64,000 nucleotides of DNA from Mycobacterium colombiense CECT 3035 (GCF_002105755.1 NZ_CP020821.1:5394001-5458000); one strand, 5' to 3'. Numbered from the stretch's first letter, positions 47,297 through 55,951 are shown. The notes: a model not told the origin generated them from the letters alone. Translations and numbers: made by a program.

Positions 47297-48136
47297 TCAG
47301 TGCTTGGCAACGGCCTGGTGACCCACTACAGCGAGCAGGCGCAGCTTGTCTGCTGACGATGTGCCGGCGGGCGGTGTCAGTATTACCAGTGACTGACCGT
47401 CGGTGGTCGCCAGTACTTCGCAGTCCAGCGTGATCGGGCCGACGCGGGTGAGGAATGTCTTGCGCTGCATGCGCCGTACCGCAACCTCGTGCCGGGCCCA
47501 CAACTTGCGGAACTCGTCGCTGTGCTTTAGCAGGCCGTCGACGAGTTCACACATGTCGGCGTCGCGGCGCCGCCGGCCCCACGCCGCGCGTAAGTCCGCG
47601 ACCCGGCTTCGGCTGTGTTGGTCACATTCTTCTGGCGGTATCGCCTCGCGGGCACCTGGATCGGTGAACCACCGCCAGCACATGCTCGCCTGCAGCCCTG
47701 GCTCTTCACTGACCAAGTCGCCCATCAGGAGCTTGGCCATGTCGTTTTGCGCGAGCACGATCTCGGTGTCCGAGCAGACGAAGGCCGCCGCGTCGGTCAT
47801 CTGATCGAGCAGGTACATCAGTGCGGGCCGCACATGAAGTGAACACCCGGTTCGATCCGGCACCGCGTGTCCAGCGAGTCGGTAGAGGTGCTCAGTCTCG
47901 TCAGTGGTGAGGCGAAGTGTGCGTGCGAGCGCGCGCACGATCTGTAGCGACGGCTGAGTGCTTCGAGCCTGCTCAAGCCGGCTGTAGTAGTCAACCGACA
48001 TCCCGGTCAAGTGGGCTATCTCCTCGCGGCGCAGGCCGGCCGCGCGGCGCCGTGCACCCGGCGGGAGTCCTACGTCGGCGGGGCTGATCGATGCTCGGCG
48101 GGTCCGCAGGAACTCAGCCAGCGCGTCAGATTCCAT
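47297..48136 (-). CDS. XRE family regulator with MmyB-like ligand-binding domain
   Basis: 279 residues. HTH region REEIAHLTGMSVDYYSRLEQ (about 37-56) after an Arg-rich start, then the MmyB-type PAS-like domain (about 100-270): MTDAAAFVCSDTEIVLAQND, RWFTDPGARE, DLRAAWGRR and the terminal block VGPITLDCEVL. Members often sit divergently from an oxidoreductase they control, as here with the aldo/keto reductase. ATG 48136. A perfect inverted repeat lies 18-34 bases upstream. Confidence 0.9.
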   Translation of the reverse strand: MESDALAEFLRTRRASISPADVGLPPGARRRAAGLRREEIAHLTGMSVDYYSRLEQARSTQPSLQIVRALARTLRLTTDETEHLYRLAGHAVPDRTGCSLHVRPALMYLLDQMTDAAAFVCSDTEIVLAQNDMAKLLMGDLVSEEPGLQASMCWRWFTDPGAREAIPPEECDQHSRSRVADLRAAWGRRRRDADMCELVDGLLKHSDEFRKLWARHEVAVRRMQRKTFLTRVGPITLDCEVLATTDGQSLVILTPPAGTSSADKLRLLAVVGHQAVAKH

Positions 48137-48153
48137 CTCCCCATTGTCATCGA

Positions 48154-48170
48154 TGGTTAGCGTTTAACCA
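48154..48170. promoter_or_regulatory. Inverted repeat operator between XRE regulator and aldo/keto reductase
   Basis: TGGTTA-GCGTT-TAACCA is a perfect 6+5+6 inverted repeat in the 134-base divergent gap; a further half-site GGTTAA lies near 48185. The probable binding site of the XRE regulator. Confidence 0.55.
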
Positions 48171-48270
48171 GGGACTCTCAGACCCCGGTTAAGTGCGGCC
48201 TGGTCGCACCGTCTGATTCGGCGCAAGAGTGGCCGTACAGACGGAAACGGACATATGGGAGAACACCGCC

Positions 48271-49323
48271 ATGCAATATCGAACGCTGGGTCGAACCGGA
48301 ATCAACGTCAGCCCATATTCCTTGGGGGCCATGATGTTTGGCGGGATGAACACCGATCATGACGACTGCATCCGCATCATCCATCGAGCGCTGGACGCCG
48401 GGATCAACGTCATCGACACCGCGCCCGCGTACTCGGGCGGCGAGTCCGAAGAGATTGTCGGTAAGGCGCTCAAGGGCCGGCGCGACGACGTAATCGTGGC
48501 GACCAAAGTGCACCTTGTCAGGGGCGAAGAGACCATTCAGCGCGGCAACTCCAGGTCATGGATCACGGCCTCCGTCGAAAAATCGTTGCGGCGCTTACAG
48601 TCTGACTACATCGACGTATACCAGCTGCACCGACCCGACCCGCAGACTGACATCGAGGAGACGCTGTCGGTGTTGACGGACTTGGTCCGCTGCGGCAAGG
48701 TGCGAGCCATCGGATCCTCGACGATGCCTGCGTCTGACATGGTGGAGGCTCAGTGGGTCGCTGAACGGCGCGGCTTGGAACGGTTCCGTTGCGAGCAACC
48801 CCCGTACTCCATCCTCGATCGCGGCGTCGAGGCCGAGGTATTGCCCGTTGTCCAGCGTTATGGCATGGGAGCCCTGGTGTGGAGTCCGCTGGCGCAGGGA
48901 ATGCTCACCGGTCGCGTCCGGAAGGGGCAGCAGACGGATCTGCGCCGCGCGGCGCTTTTCAAGCACATCAGTGACGAACGCCGACTCGACGCCGTCGAAG
49001 AGTTGACCGCTTTGGCCGCCGACGTCGGACTGCCACTGCGCCGCCTGGCGATGGCGTTCGTCGTCGCCCACCCGGGGGTCAGCAGCGCCATCATCGGGCC
49101 GCGCACTATGGAGCATCTCGAGGACCTGCTCGCCGGACTCGACGTCGACCTTACTGAGGACATCCTCGATCGAATCGACGGCATCGTGGCCCCTGGAACC
49201 GATGTCGGCACCCTCGACATGGCCTACCGGCCTCCAGCCCTGCTTGAGCCCGGGCTGCGCCGCCGGCCTCGAAGCCCGCAGGCAGGCGCAGGGGGTCGGT
49301 ATAGCCAGGGGTGCAGCCGTTGA
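48271..49323 (+). CDS. Aldo/keto reductase
   Basis: 350 residues. YRTLGRTGINVSPYSLGAMM opening strand, DAGINVIDTAPAYSGGESEE (Asp and Tyr of the catalytic tetrad, about 46-65), VATKVHL (Lys), YQLHRPDP (His), and SSAIIGPRTMEHLEDLLAGL as NADPH motif near the C-terminus. ATG 48271 with GGGAGAA upstream. The C-terminal ~30 residues (PGLRRRPRSPQAGAGGRYSQ) look like an extension running into the convergent LeuD-like gene, with a 100-base tail overlap. Function unknown. Confidence 0.9.
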   Translation: MQYRTLGRTGINVSPYSLGAMMFGGMNTDHDDCIRIIHRALDAGINVIDTAPAYSGGESEEIVGKALKGRRDDVIVATKVHLVRGEETIQRGNSRSWITASVEKSLRRLQSDYIDVYQLHRPDPQTDIEETLSVLTDLVRCGKVRAIGSSTMPASDMVEAQWVAERRGLERFRCEQPPYSILDRGVEAEVLPVVQRYGMGALVWSPLAQGMLTGRVRKGQQTDLRRAALFKHISDERRLDAVEELTALAADVGLPLRRLAMAFVVAHPGVSSAIIGPRTMEHLEDLLAGLDVDLTEDILDRIDGIVAPGTDVGTLDMAYRPPALLEPGLRRRPRSPQAGAGGRYSQGCSR

Positions 49324-49919
49324 TCGCGGGCGCGGTAGGCGTCGATGTTTTTGCGGTGGCGCAGATTGTCATCGATGTCGTCCAGTCCCTCGAGAAGCAG
49401 TTGGCGGGGCCGTTCGTCGATGGGGAAGGAGCGCCAGGGCCCTCCAGTGGCGCGCACGCGGCTGTGTTCGAGGTCGATCTCTGCTTGTGGTGGTTCGCCG
49501 GCGTCGATGTGTAGTTCGGCGACCAGACGGGCGTGTTCGTCTGGTGGGAGGGCCAGCGGCAAGATGGTGTTGTGGTAGCAGTTGGCGGCGAAGATTGACC
49601 CGAAGCTGGGGGCGATGATGGCTTTGATGCCGAATCCGTGTAGCGCCCACACGGCGGATTCTCGGGAGCTGCCGCAGCCGAAGTTTGCGCCGGTGAGAAG
49701 TATGGTCGCGGTCCGGTAAGCTGCCTGGTTCAGGATGAAATCCGGACTTTCGCAACCATTTTCGTCGTAGCGCCAATTGCCGAACAGGATCGATTCGTAT
49801 CCGGTTTTGCCTAGGCCGGTCACCTGAAGGCGGGAAGGTGCGATGACGTCGGTGTCGATGTTGTCGCGCAGCAGAGGCGCGACCACGCCGGCGAGGTGTC
49901 TTAGTGATCGGTCGATCAT
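49224..49919 (-). CDS. LeuD-like hydro-lyase small subunit
   Basis: 231 residues, aconitase swivel domain. LRDNIDTDVIAPSRL (about 18-32) and GANFGCGSSRESAVWAL with the conserved GSSRE block (about 75-91), AIIAPSFGSIFAANCYHN. It pairs with the LeuC-like gene (ATGA overlap). The last 40 residues are an Arg/Pro-rich extension beyond the family core, overlapping the aldo/keto reductase gene. This is not in the leucine operon context, so it may act on another dicarboxylic acid such as methyl- or dimethylmalate. Confidence 0.85.
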   Translation of the reverse strand: MIDRSLRHLAGVVAPLLRDNIDTDVIAPSRLQVTGLGKTGYESILFGNWRYDENGCESPDFILNQAAYRTATILLTGANFGCGSSRESAVWALHGFGIKAIIAPSFGSIFAANCYHNTILPLALPPDEHARLVAELHIDAGEPPQAEIDLEHSRVRATGGPWRSFPIDERPRQLLLEGLDDIDDNLRHRKNIDAYRARDQRLHPWLYRPPAPACGLRGRRRSPGSSRAGGR

Positions 49920-51319
49920 GGCAGGGTCCTGGGATCGGTGATGTGTCCGGTGAGTGCGGAGGCGGCGACGGTGGCGGGGCTGGCCAGGTGTGTGCGCACG
50001 CCGGGGCCTTGGCGACCTTCGAAGTTTCTGTTGGTGGAGCTGATCACGCGCGCGCCGATCGGGAAGCCTTCGCCGCCGCCGAAGAAGCAGAAACCGCAGC
50101 CTGATTCGCGCCACTGAAAGCCGGCGTCGACGAAGATGCGGTCGATGCCCTCGGCTTCGGCAGCGCGCTTGACCGCGCTCGACCCGGGGATGCAGATGGC
50201 GGTGACTCCGTCGGCGACGTGGCGTCCGGCCAGCAGTGATGCCGCGGCTTGCAGATCGGAAAGCCGTGCGTTGGTGCAGGATCCGATGAAGGCGGCGTCG
50301 ATCGGTATACCGGTCATCGGTGTACCGGGGGTCAGGCCGATGTAGGCGAGCGCTTTTGCGGCTCCGGCGGGATCGGCCAGTGTGTCGGGATGCGGTACCG
50401 ATGCGCCGACGCCGACGCAGTGCTGGGGACTGGTGCCCCAGGTGATCCGCGGTGTCAAGGCGGTGACGTCGATGTCAACGGTGCGGTCGAAGCGTGCCCC
50501 GGCGTCGGTGCCCAACGCCAACCATTGCCGGGCGGCGCGCTGCCAGTCACGACCGGTAAGTGCTCCTGGCCTGGTCTTGAGGTAGTCCAGGGTGATGGCG
50601 TCGGGGGAGACGATGCCGGTGAACCCACCGGCTTCGACGGCCATGTTGCACAGCGTCATTCGGCCTTCGATGGGCATCGATTCGATAATCGGCCCGGTGT
50701 ACTCGATGGCGTAGCCGGTGGCGCCTGCGGCGCCGATGGTCGCGATGAGCGCCAGAATCAGGTCTTTGGCGTAGACGCCATCGCCGAGCGATCCGGTGAA
50801 GCGGGCCTGCAGGGTCTTCGGCCGTTTGACGGCCAGCGTCTGGGAGGCCAGGGCGGTCTCGCAGGTGCTCACGCCGACGCCCCAGGCCAGTGCGCCGAGA
50901 CCTCCGTTGGTGCCGGTGTGGCTGTCGGCGCACACCATCGTCATGCCGGGCAGGACTAGCCCCTGCTCGGGGAAGGTGACGTGACAAATTCCTTGGCGGT
51001 CGTCGTCGAGGTCGAAGATCGGTATTCCCGCTTCTGCGGCGGTGGCTCGGAATCCTTCAATGAATTTCTGACTGTCGGGGGCGGGACTGGTGTCGGTGCG
51101 TCCGGGTCGGGTGTCCACCGAATGGTCGATGGTGCCGAATACGGTGTGCGGGTCAAAGACCTGTCGGTGAGCGTCGTGCAGGCTGGTGAGCGCGAACGCG
51201 CCGCTCTTCTCGTGCAGGAAGATCCGGTCGATATAGAGCAGCGCCGTGTCGGCGTCGAGTTGGGATACCGCGTGGGCATCCCAGATCTTGTCGACGACTG
51301 TGCGCGGTTGCGGTGCCAT
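49916..51319 (-). CDS. LeuC-like hydro-lyase large subunit (aconitase family)
   Basis: 467 residues. VCADSHTGTNGGLGALAWGV with the metal-proximal His/Asp, FIGSCTNARLSDLQAAASLL (first cluster Cys) and RESGCGFCFFGGGEG (other two Cys) form the [4Fe-4S] site, ending STNRNFEGRQGPG. Classical LeuC has GCSMCLxMNxD at the second cluster block, whereas this has FFGGGEG, so substrate preference may differ. ATG 51319 shares one base with the lyase stop upstream; a GTG one codon earlier is alternative. Confidence 0.87.
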   Translation of the reverse strand: MAPQPRTVVDKIWDAHAVSQLDADTALLYIDRIFLHEKSGAFALTSLHDAHRQVFDPHTVFGTIDHSVDTRPGRTDTSPAPDSQKFIEGFRATAAEAGIPIFDLDDDRQGICHVTFPEQGLVLPGMTMVCADSHTGTNGGLGALAWGVGVSTCETALASQTLAVKRPKTLQARFTGSLGDGVYAKDLILALIATIGAAGATGYAIEYTGPIIESMPIEGRMTLCNMAVEAGGFTGIVSPDAITLDYLKTRPGALTGRDWQRAARQWLALGTDAGARFDRTVDIDVTALTPRITWGTSPQHCVGVGASVPHPDTLADPAGAAKALAYIGLTPGTPMTGIPIDAAFIGSCTNARLSDLQAAASLLAGRHVADGVTAICIPGSSAVKRAAEAEGIDRIFVDAGFQWRESGCGFCFFGGGEGFPIGARVISSTNRNFEGRQGPGVRTHLASPATVAASALTGHITDPRTLP

Positions 51320-52224
51320 CACTGCCTCCCCCCGTTGGGCACGAGACCGGCGAGGTAGCGCTGCTCGAGCTCGGCGACCAGCGGCGTACCTGCCAGGCCA
51401 TGGACGTCGGCGAAGCTGGCCGTGCGCGGACCCAGATTCCAGGTCCCGTCATCTTCACGAATCTGCTTGAGTGCGTCGGTAATCCCGGTGATCGCGGCGG
51501 CAAACAGGACGCCGGGCAGACTGACCCGGGCCACGCCGAGTGTCTGCAGCTCGGTGAACGTCAGGCGGGTCGGCGACTTGCCGCCCTCGACGATGTTGAT
51601 CCCCACCGGCCCGTCGATACCTGCAACGGCGGCGACGATCTCCTCCCGCGCGTGCAACCCCTCCACGAACACCAGCGTCGCGCCGGCATCGAGGTAGGCG
51701 TTGCCGCGCTCGATCACCCCATCAATGCCCTCCACCGCCAGTGCGTCGGTACGGGCGGTGATGACAAAGTCCGGGTTGTACCTGGCATCGGCGGCGGCAC
51801 GAATCTTGGCCACCGCCTCGTCCAGGTCGATGACGTGTTTGCCGTCGAGGTGACCACACCGTTTGGGCATGACCTGGTCTTCTAAGTTGACCCCCGCGAG
51901 GCCGTGGCGTTCGAAGGTTTGCACCGTGAAGAACGTGTTGACCGCGTTGCCGAATCCGGTATCGGCGTCACCCACCACGGGAATGTCGACCGATCGGGCG
52001 ATCACGCCGCACGCGCCGGCCATCTCGGCCAGAGAGGCGATGGAGTAGTCCGGGACTCCGTAGTGCACCGCGGCGATCCCCAGGCCGCTGCACTGCAGCG
52101 CACTAAACCCGGCTTGCTGGGCCAGTTTGGCGCTGATCGGATCGTATACGCCGGGCATCACGACCAGATCGGGTCCCAGGAACAGTTCTTTGAGTCGGGA
52201 CGGCTTGTCATCTATGGGCGTCAT
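51319..52224 (-). CDS. Isocitrate lyase/PEP mutase family lyase
   Basis: 301 residues, ICL/PEPM TIM barrel. Motifs are GDADTGFGNAVNTFFTVQTF (about 86-105) with the metal-binding Asp cluster, NLEDQVMPKRCGHLDGK (about 115-131, catalytic Cys loop KRCGH) and ITARTDALAVEG. Reactions in the family: C-C cleavage of 2-methylisocitrate or 2,3-dimethylmalate, or oxaloacetate decarboxylation. ATG 52224, eight bases after GGAGG; upstream GTGs possible. First gene of a three-gene operon with the LeuC/LeuD-like pair. Confidence 0.9.
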   Translation of the reverse strand: MTPIDDKPSRLKELFLGPDLVVMPGVYDPISAKLAQQAGFSALQCSGLGIAAVHYGVPDYSIASLAEMAGACGVIARSVDIPVVGDADTGFGNAVNTFFTVQTFERHGLAGVNLEDQVMPKRCGHLDGKHVIDLDEAVAKIRAAADARYNPDFVITARTDALAVEGIDGVIERGNAYLDAGATLVFVEGLHAREEIVAAVAGIDGPVGINIVEGGKSPTRLTFTELQTLGVARVSLPGVLFAAAITGITDALKQIREDDGTWNLGPRTASFADVHGLAGTPLVAELEQRYLAGLVPNGGRQ

Positions 52225-52246
52225 CTCCACCACCTCCTATCTAACT

Positions 52247-52260
52247 TATATAGCTATAAA
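52247..52260. promoter_or_regulatory. Palindromic MarR operator candidate
   Basis: TATAGCTATA at 52249-52258 is a perfect 10-base palindrome within an AT-rich block; ATAGCT repeats at about 52264. It sits between the divergent lyase operon and marR genes, overlapping the likely promoters. Confidence 0.5.
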
Positions 52261-52328
52261 TCATAGCTGTCAACACATTGCCGAGATGCAGCGTTGATTA
52301 ACCGAAGGTGGGATTAGGGTTATTCGAG

Positions 52329-52799
52329 ATGGAACACGAGGAGGCGTCGCGGCTGCGGCGCCAGCTGATGACACTGCAGCGCCGGATTCGCCGGGAGATG
52401 AAAACCGGTCCGGTGGCGCTGTCAGATGCGTTGGTACTGGGCGCAATTGAGCGCCACGGGGGAACGGTGTCTCCGGGGCAACTCGCCGAAGACCTGGTCA
52501 TGACGACATCCAACGTCGCCGCGGCGCTGCGATCGCTCGAGGCGGCGGGGCTGATCAGCCGTAAACGTGACTCCACCGATGCCCGGCGGGTGCATATCGA
52601 GCTCACTGAAGACGGCCGCCGCCTGGTCGTCGACGATCGACGCCGGCGCGACGATTGGCTGCGTGACACCATCAACACCACCCTGAGCCCGCGTGAACAG
52701 CAAATCCTGCAGCAGGCCGGAGAGTTGATGAGCCGCCTGGCCTACGAGGGCCTCGACAATCGCGACGAGCTCGATCGCGGGGACACGGCTGCAGGCTGA
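52329..52799 (+). CDS. MarR family transcriptional regulator
   Basis: 156 residues. Winged helix: GTVSPGQLAEDLVMTTSNVA (helix-turn-helix, about 50-69), AALRSLEAAGLISRKRDSTD and ARRVHIELTEDGRRLVVDDR as wing, then a C-terminal dimer helix. ATG 52329 chosen; a GTG seven codons upstream is in frame. Divergent from the ICL-LeuC-LeuD operon, which it probably represses through the palindrome between them. Confidence 0.87.
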   Translation: MEHEEASRLRRQLMTLQRRIRREMKTGPVALSDALVLGAIERHGGTVSPGQLAEDLVMTTSNVAAALRSLEAAGLISRKRDSTDARRVHIELTEDGRRLVVDDRRRRDDWLRDTINTTLSPREQQILQQAGELMSRLAYEGLDNRDELDRGDTAAG

Positions 52800-52853
52800 G
52801 CCACGCGCTAGGCGCTGCGGCTCGCATTGCCGCGCGGGGCGAAATTCCCAGGC

Positions 52854-53636
52854 CTAGGGAAGAACTGAGGGCAGGTAAGCCACTATGGCTTCGGCGACAG
52901 CGTGGGGTTGTTCGGGGAATAGCGCATGGCTGGCACCCTCGATGATCGTCGTGCTAACGCGGTCACCGTAGCTCTCCCGCAAGTCACCCCATTCAGCAGC
53001 GATGTGGAACGGATCGAGCGCTGCAATGATCTCGAGAATCGGCGCAGCACCGGCACCCCAGTAGCGGCCGACTTCGGTGCGTTGGACACAGTCGACCTGC
53101 ATCGCCAGGGTCGCGGGGTACCAGCCCGTCAACCACGGCGAGGCGTCATGCTCTGGGGCGAAGAACGCCAGGCGCAGCGCATCCATCCGGACGGCATCCG
53201 GCAAGGAAAGGTCACCGGCACGCATCGGAGCCGAAGCCACTTCGGGTGCAACGGTTTTCCCGGACGCGGCCGCCAAGATGACGGCGGCTACCTTGTCGGG
53301 ATGGTGCACCGCCGTTGCGCGGGCGACGAAGTTGCCGAATGCGTGACCCAGTATCACCGCCGGCCCGTCGGCGAGTTCGTCGATCACGCAAGCGATATCA
53401 CCCGCCATGTCTTCAAAGGTGACCGCGCTCATTGGGCCGGCCGAGCGGGCGACCCCGCGCGGTTGGGGCCGCAGCACTTGGTAACCGGCGTCGACGAGCA
53501 CGTCGGTCAGTGCCTCGAAGTCAGTGCCGCCGTCGCGTCCGTAGGACGGGACGATCACTAGCGCTGGGCCGCGCCCGTCGACGTAAGTCTCGATAGAAGC
53601 CGTAGCCGAGTCGATGATTGCGCTGTGCCGGATCAT
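52854..53636 (-). CDS. Alpha/beta hydrolase with Ala at the nucleophile position
   Basis: 260 residues of alpha/beta-hydrolase fold: ALVIVPSYGRDGGTDFEALT (oxyanion region), a long cap, and IIEGASHALFPEQPHAVAEA with the catalytic-type His. At the nucleophile elbow the sequence is ILGHAFGNFVARATAV (about 92-107), where Gly-X-Ser-X-Gly would be expected, so Ser is replaced by Ala. Either the enzyme uses a Ser-independent mechanism or acts non-hydrolytically. ATG 53636 overlaps the beta-propeller stop by four bases. Last gene of the lactone-type operon. Confidence 0.82.
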   Translation of the reverse strand: MIRHSAIIDSATASIETYVDGRGPALVIVPSYGRDGGTDFEALTDVLVDAGYQVLRPQPRGVARSAGPMSAVTFEDMAGDIACVIDELADGPAVILGHAFGNFVARATAVHHPDKVAAVILAAASGKTVAPEVASAPMRAGDLSLPDAVRMDALRLAFFAPEHDASPWLTGWYPATLAMQVDCVQRTEVGRYWGAGAAPILEIIAALDPFHIAAEWGDLRESYGDRVSTTIIEGASHALFPEQPHAVAEAIVAYLPSVLP

Positions 53637-54616
53637 GATTGGTCGCGATGCAGTTCGACGCGCAGCAGCGCCGCGTTTCGAACGATGCCCTTCGGAGGGG
53701 CGGTCGTGCCGCCGTCGGTGGTGACGTACAAAACTCGGCCATGTTCTGCCGGCAGACGTCCCCATGACGCGCTCGACGGTCCGATGAGCGCTTCGTCGAA
53801 CGGGTCGCCGATGAGGTGACGGACTTCGCTGCCGTGACGAGGATGTAGTGGCACCCGGTCGATGGTGTTGGCGCGGTGGCGGGTGACGTAGGCAAACCCG
53901 GTCTCGTCGTCGAGGCAGAAGTCATCGGCATTGTCGATCGCGGCGACGAACTCTGGCGGCCCGTCCGCCTCCAGCGTGGAGGGGTTGACCGGGACGCGCA
54001 TGAACACTTTCTGCGCTGTGGAGGTGTAGTACAGGTAGCCGGTGCGGCGGCTGTAGCGCACACCGTTGACGCCGGGTTGCGGCGGCGGTGGCACGCCGCT
54101 GTCCGGGTCGAAAGCCATGGTGTCGTGAGCCAGCCACACTCGCGCGTTGGCTGTACGGGCCTCGTCGGCAAGGTCGACCCGCCAAATCAGGCCGGCGAAG
54201 CAGTCGGCGATCGCCAACACTCCCTGCCCGAGAACGCAGGTGCCATTGAGTCCGCGAGCGCGGTCGTCGAACCGGTAGATGGTCTTCGCGGTGACCGGTT
54301 GGCCAGGCCTCCAGTCGGTGAGATCGACTTGCACGAGCGAGGATTCGTGGGTGGTGTAGGCCTCGGTGAGGCTCACGACGAACACATCCGGGGCAATCTC
54401 GACGATCCCGGTCACGGGGTGGTCGAAGCGATGCACCAGAACAGGGCCAACTGTCGAGCCGAGGTGTGCGGGCGGGACATACCAGAGTTCTTTCTGCAGC
54501 ACCGCGGTGATCAAAGTGGAGCCGTCAGTGCGCACCGCGAGGTTCTCCAGAAAATAGTTCTTCGGGAAGTAGGCCACGGGTGTCAGCGTGACCGACGGCA
54601 GAGGTGCGATCGGCAT
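53633..54616 (-). CDS. SMP-30/gluconolactonase-like beta-propeller protein
   Basis: 327 residues. Repeated strand blocks (FFLENLAVRTDGSTLITAVL-like, GVLAIADCFAGLIWRVDLAD, NGVRYSRRTGYLYYTSTAQK, ADDFCLDDETGFAYVTRHRA) give a six-bladed propeller with conserved Asn/Asp of the SMP-30/LRE family. No signal peptide. Family includes lactonases and some cyclases or hydrolases. ATG 54616; 38 bases from the next gene. Likely processes a lactone intermediate in the same pathway as the carboxymuconolactone decarboxylase-like partners. Confidence 0.8.
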   Translation of the reverse strand: MPIAPLPSVTLTPVAYFPKNYFLENLAVRTDGSTLITAVLQKELWYVPPAHLGSTVGPVLVHRFDHPVTGIVEIAPDVFVVSLTEAYTTHESSLVQVDLTDWRPGQPVTAKTIYRFDDRARGLNGTCVLGQGVLAIADCFAGLIWRVDLADEARTANARVWLAHDTMAFDPDSGVPPPPQPGVNGVRYSRRTGYLYYTSTAQKVFMRVPVNPSTLEADGPPEFVAAIDNADDFCLDDETGFAYVTRHRANTIDRVPLHPRHGSEVRHLIGDPFDEALIGPSSASWGRLPAEHGRVLYVTTDGGTTAPPKGIVRNAALLRVELHRDQS

Positions 54617-54654
54617 GTTCTAATCTCCTCTCGGCGTGGGCCCGTGCGACGCCG

Positions 54655-55245
54655 TCACGGGGCGGGAATTGCAAACGCGGCCAGGATCGCGCAGACCGTG
54701 TGATAGATACCGGTCAGCACGGTAATGTCGAAAACTCCTGCAGCGCCGAAGATCTGCTCGGCGTGGTCGTACACTGCTTGATCGACGCGGTGGCCGGTGG
54801 ACAGTTGGCGGGCCAAGCGGTGAGCCGCGGTCTGCGCGTCGGACAGTTCTTCGGGCTCACTACCGCGTGTCAGTTCGGCGATCACGGCCTCCGACAGACC
54901 GGCGTGCCGCGCGACCGCGCTGTGCGCATAAAGCTCGTACGGCGCCTGCCACACTGCGCCGACGGTCAAGATGACCACCTGGCGGACCCGCTCGTCGAGA
55001 GAGGTGTGCTGTTGCTCGGCCTCCTGCAGTTGCAGGAATGCCATGGCCAGGGCGGGGCTGAGCAAGCTGGGGTTGAAGGGGCCGATGAGCCGACCGTCCG
55101 GGGTGGTCGCGGCGAAGCCGCTGCGTTGGGCCCAGCGTACGGCGGTGTTTGAGATGTGGTCGAAGAGGCCGCGTTGTGCCACGCTCAACTCATCGCGTTC
55201 GGCCAGCGCCAGTCGTCCGCCCAACCCGTAATCCTTCGCGCTCAC
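54655..55245 (-). CDS. Carboxymuconolactone decarboxylase family protein 1
   Basis: 196 residues, all-helical CMD fold. HTSLDERVRQVVILTVGAVW (about 80-99) and QAPYELYAHSAVARHAGLSE (with His) then IFDITVLTGIYHTVCAILAA. The usual AhpD-like CXXC is absent, so it is not a peroxidase-type reductase. GTG 55245 overlaps the next gene's stop by four bases. Tandem with a second, divergent CMD protein; heteromers are possible. Confidence 0.85.
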   Translation of the reverse strand: MSAKDYGLGGRLALAERDELSVAQRGLFDHISNTAVRWAQRSGFAATTPDGRLIGPFNPSLLSPALAMAFLQLQEAEQQHTSLDERVRQVVILTVGAVWQAPYELYAHSAVARHAGLSEAVIAELTRGSEPEELSDAQTAAHRLARQLSTGHRVDQAVYDHAEQIFGAAGVFDITVLTGIYHTVCAILAAFAIPAP

Positions 55246-55811
55246 TGATCCAAACCCGTTGCGTTAGCGGGCACGTCGAACGCCGCGAGCGTCATGCTGA
55301 CCATGGTGAACCAGCCAAGCAGCACTGCGACGTCGACGATGCCGGCGTCGCCCAGTAGCTCCTTGGCGCGCCGGTACAGCCCCGTCGGGATCACCCGCTG
55401 GCCAACCAGCGCCGAGGCGAGCTCGTAGACCACCTGCTGGCGCGGGTCGTCGAAGGATGTGGGCAACCCGGAGATCAAGGCTTCGACGGAACGTGCCTCG
55501 AGGTGGCCGTCCCGCTCGCCGATGATCTCGTGTTCATAGCTCGCGTACGCGCTGCGCCACCGCGCGCATACCAGGTTGGTCGCGATCTCGATCTCTGCTT
55601 TGGTCAGTGTCGATTCGCGTTGGTAGTAGGCCCCGGTCGGCACGATTGTCTTGGACAGTTTGGGATTGGCCAGCCAGATCCTGTGCGGGCCCGGCACCAG
55701 ACCCCGTAGCGCTTGAGTGAAGTCGTAGGCCTCTTTCATGTCGACCGACATCGCGTCCACCGGTGTCTCCACAAACCGGCCGAAGGTGCCGAAGTCGGCG
55801 TTGTCACTCAT
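55242..55811 (-). CDS. Carboxymuconolactone decarboxylase family protein 2
   Basis: 189 residues of the CMD family: LVPGPHRIWLANPKLSKTIV, TKAEIEIATNLVCARWRSAY, YEHEIIGERDGHLEARSVEA (His/Glu proton relay region), and VVYELASALVGQR. It lacks a CXXC pair. First gene of the four-gene operon (two CMD proteins, beta-propeller, hydrolase). ATG 55811; divergent TetR gene 140 bases away. Confidence 0.85.
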   Translation of the reverse strand: MSDNADFGTFGRFVETPVDAMSVDMKEAYDFTQALRGLVPGPHRIWLANPKLSKTIVPTGAYYQRESTLTKAEIEIATNLVCARWRSAYASYEHEIIGERDGHLEARSVEALISGLPTSFDDPRQQVVYELASALVGQRVIPTGLYRRAKELLGDAGIVDVAVLLGWFTMVSMTLAAFDVPANATGLDQ

Positions 55812-55864
55812 CGATTTATCTCCTTCTCGACGTCACCCGCCAGGATGGCGGTAGATGCTAAAGA

Positions 55865-55935
55865 GAACGGACGCTCATGTTTTTATGATGACCTGTAGCC
55901 GGCCTTGCTGTCAAACGCGAACGTTCATGTTCTTT
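55865..55935. promoter_or_regulatory. Repeated operator sites between CMD operon and tetR
   Basis: ACGCTCATGTTTTTAT at about 55871-55886 and ACGTTCATGTTCTTTG at 55921-55936 are near-identical direct copies 50 bases apart; the second contains GAACGTTC (55919-55926), a perfect 8-base palindrome. Placed over the divergent promoters, they fit TetR dimer sites controlling both units. Confidence 0.45.
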
Positions 55936-55951
55936 GAGATATAGTGTGGAC

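Noticed and set aside
47101..47310. 69-codon minus-strand ORF over the tmRNA 3' end
   Set aside because: It only mirrors the tmRNA sequence.
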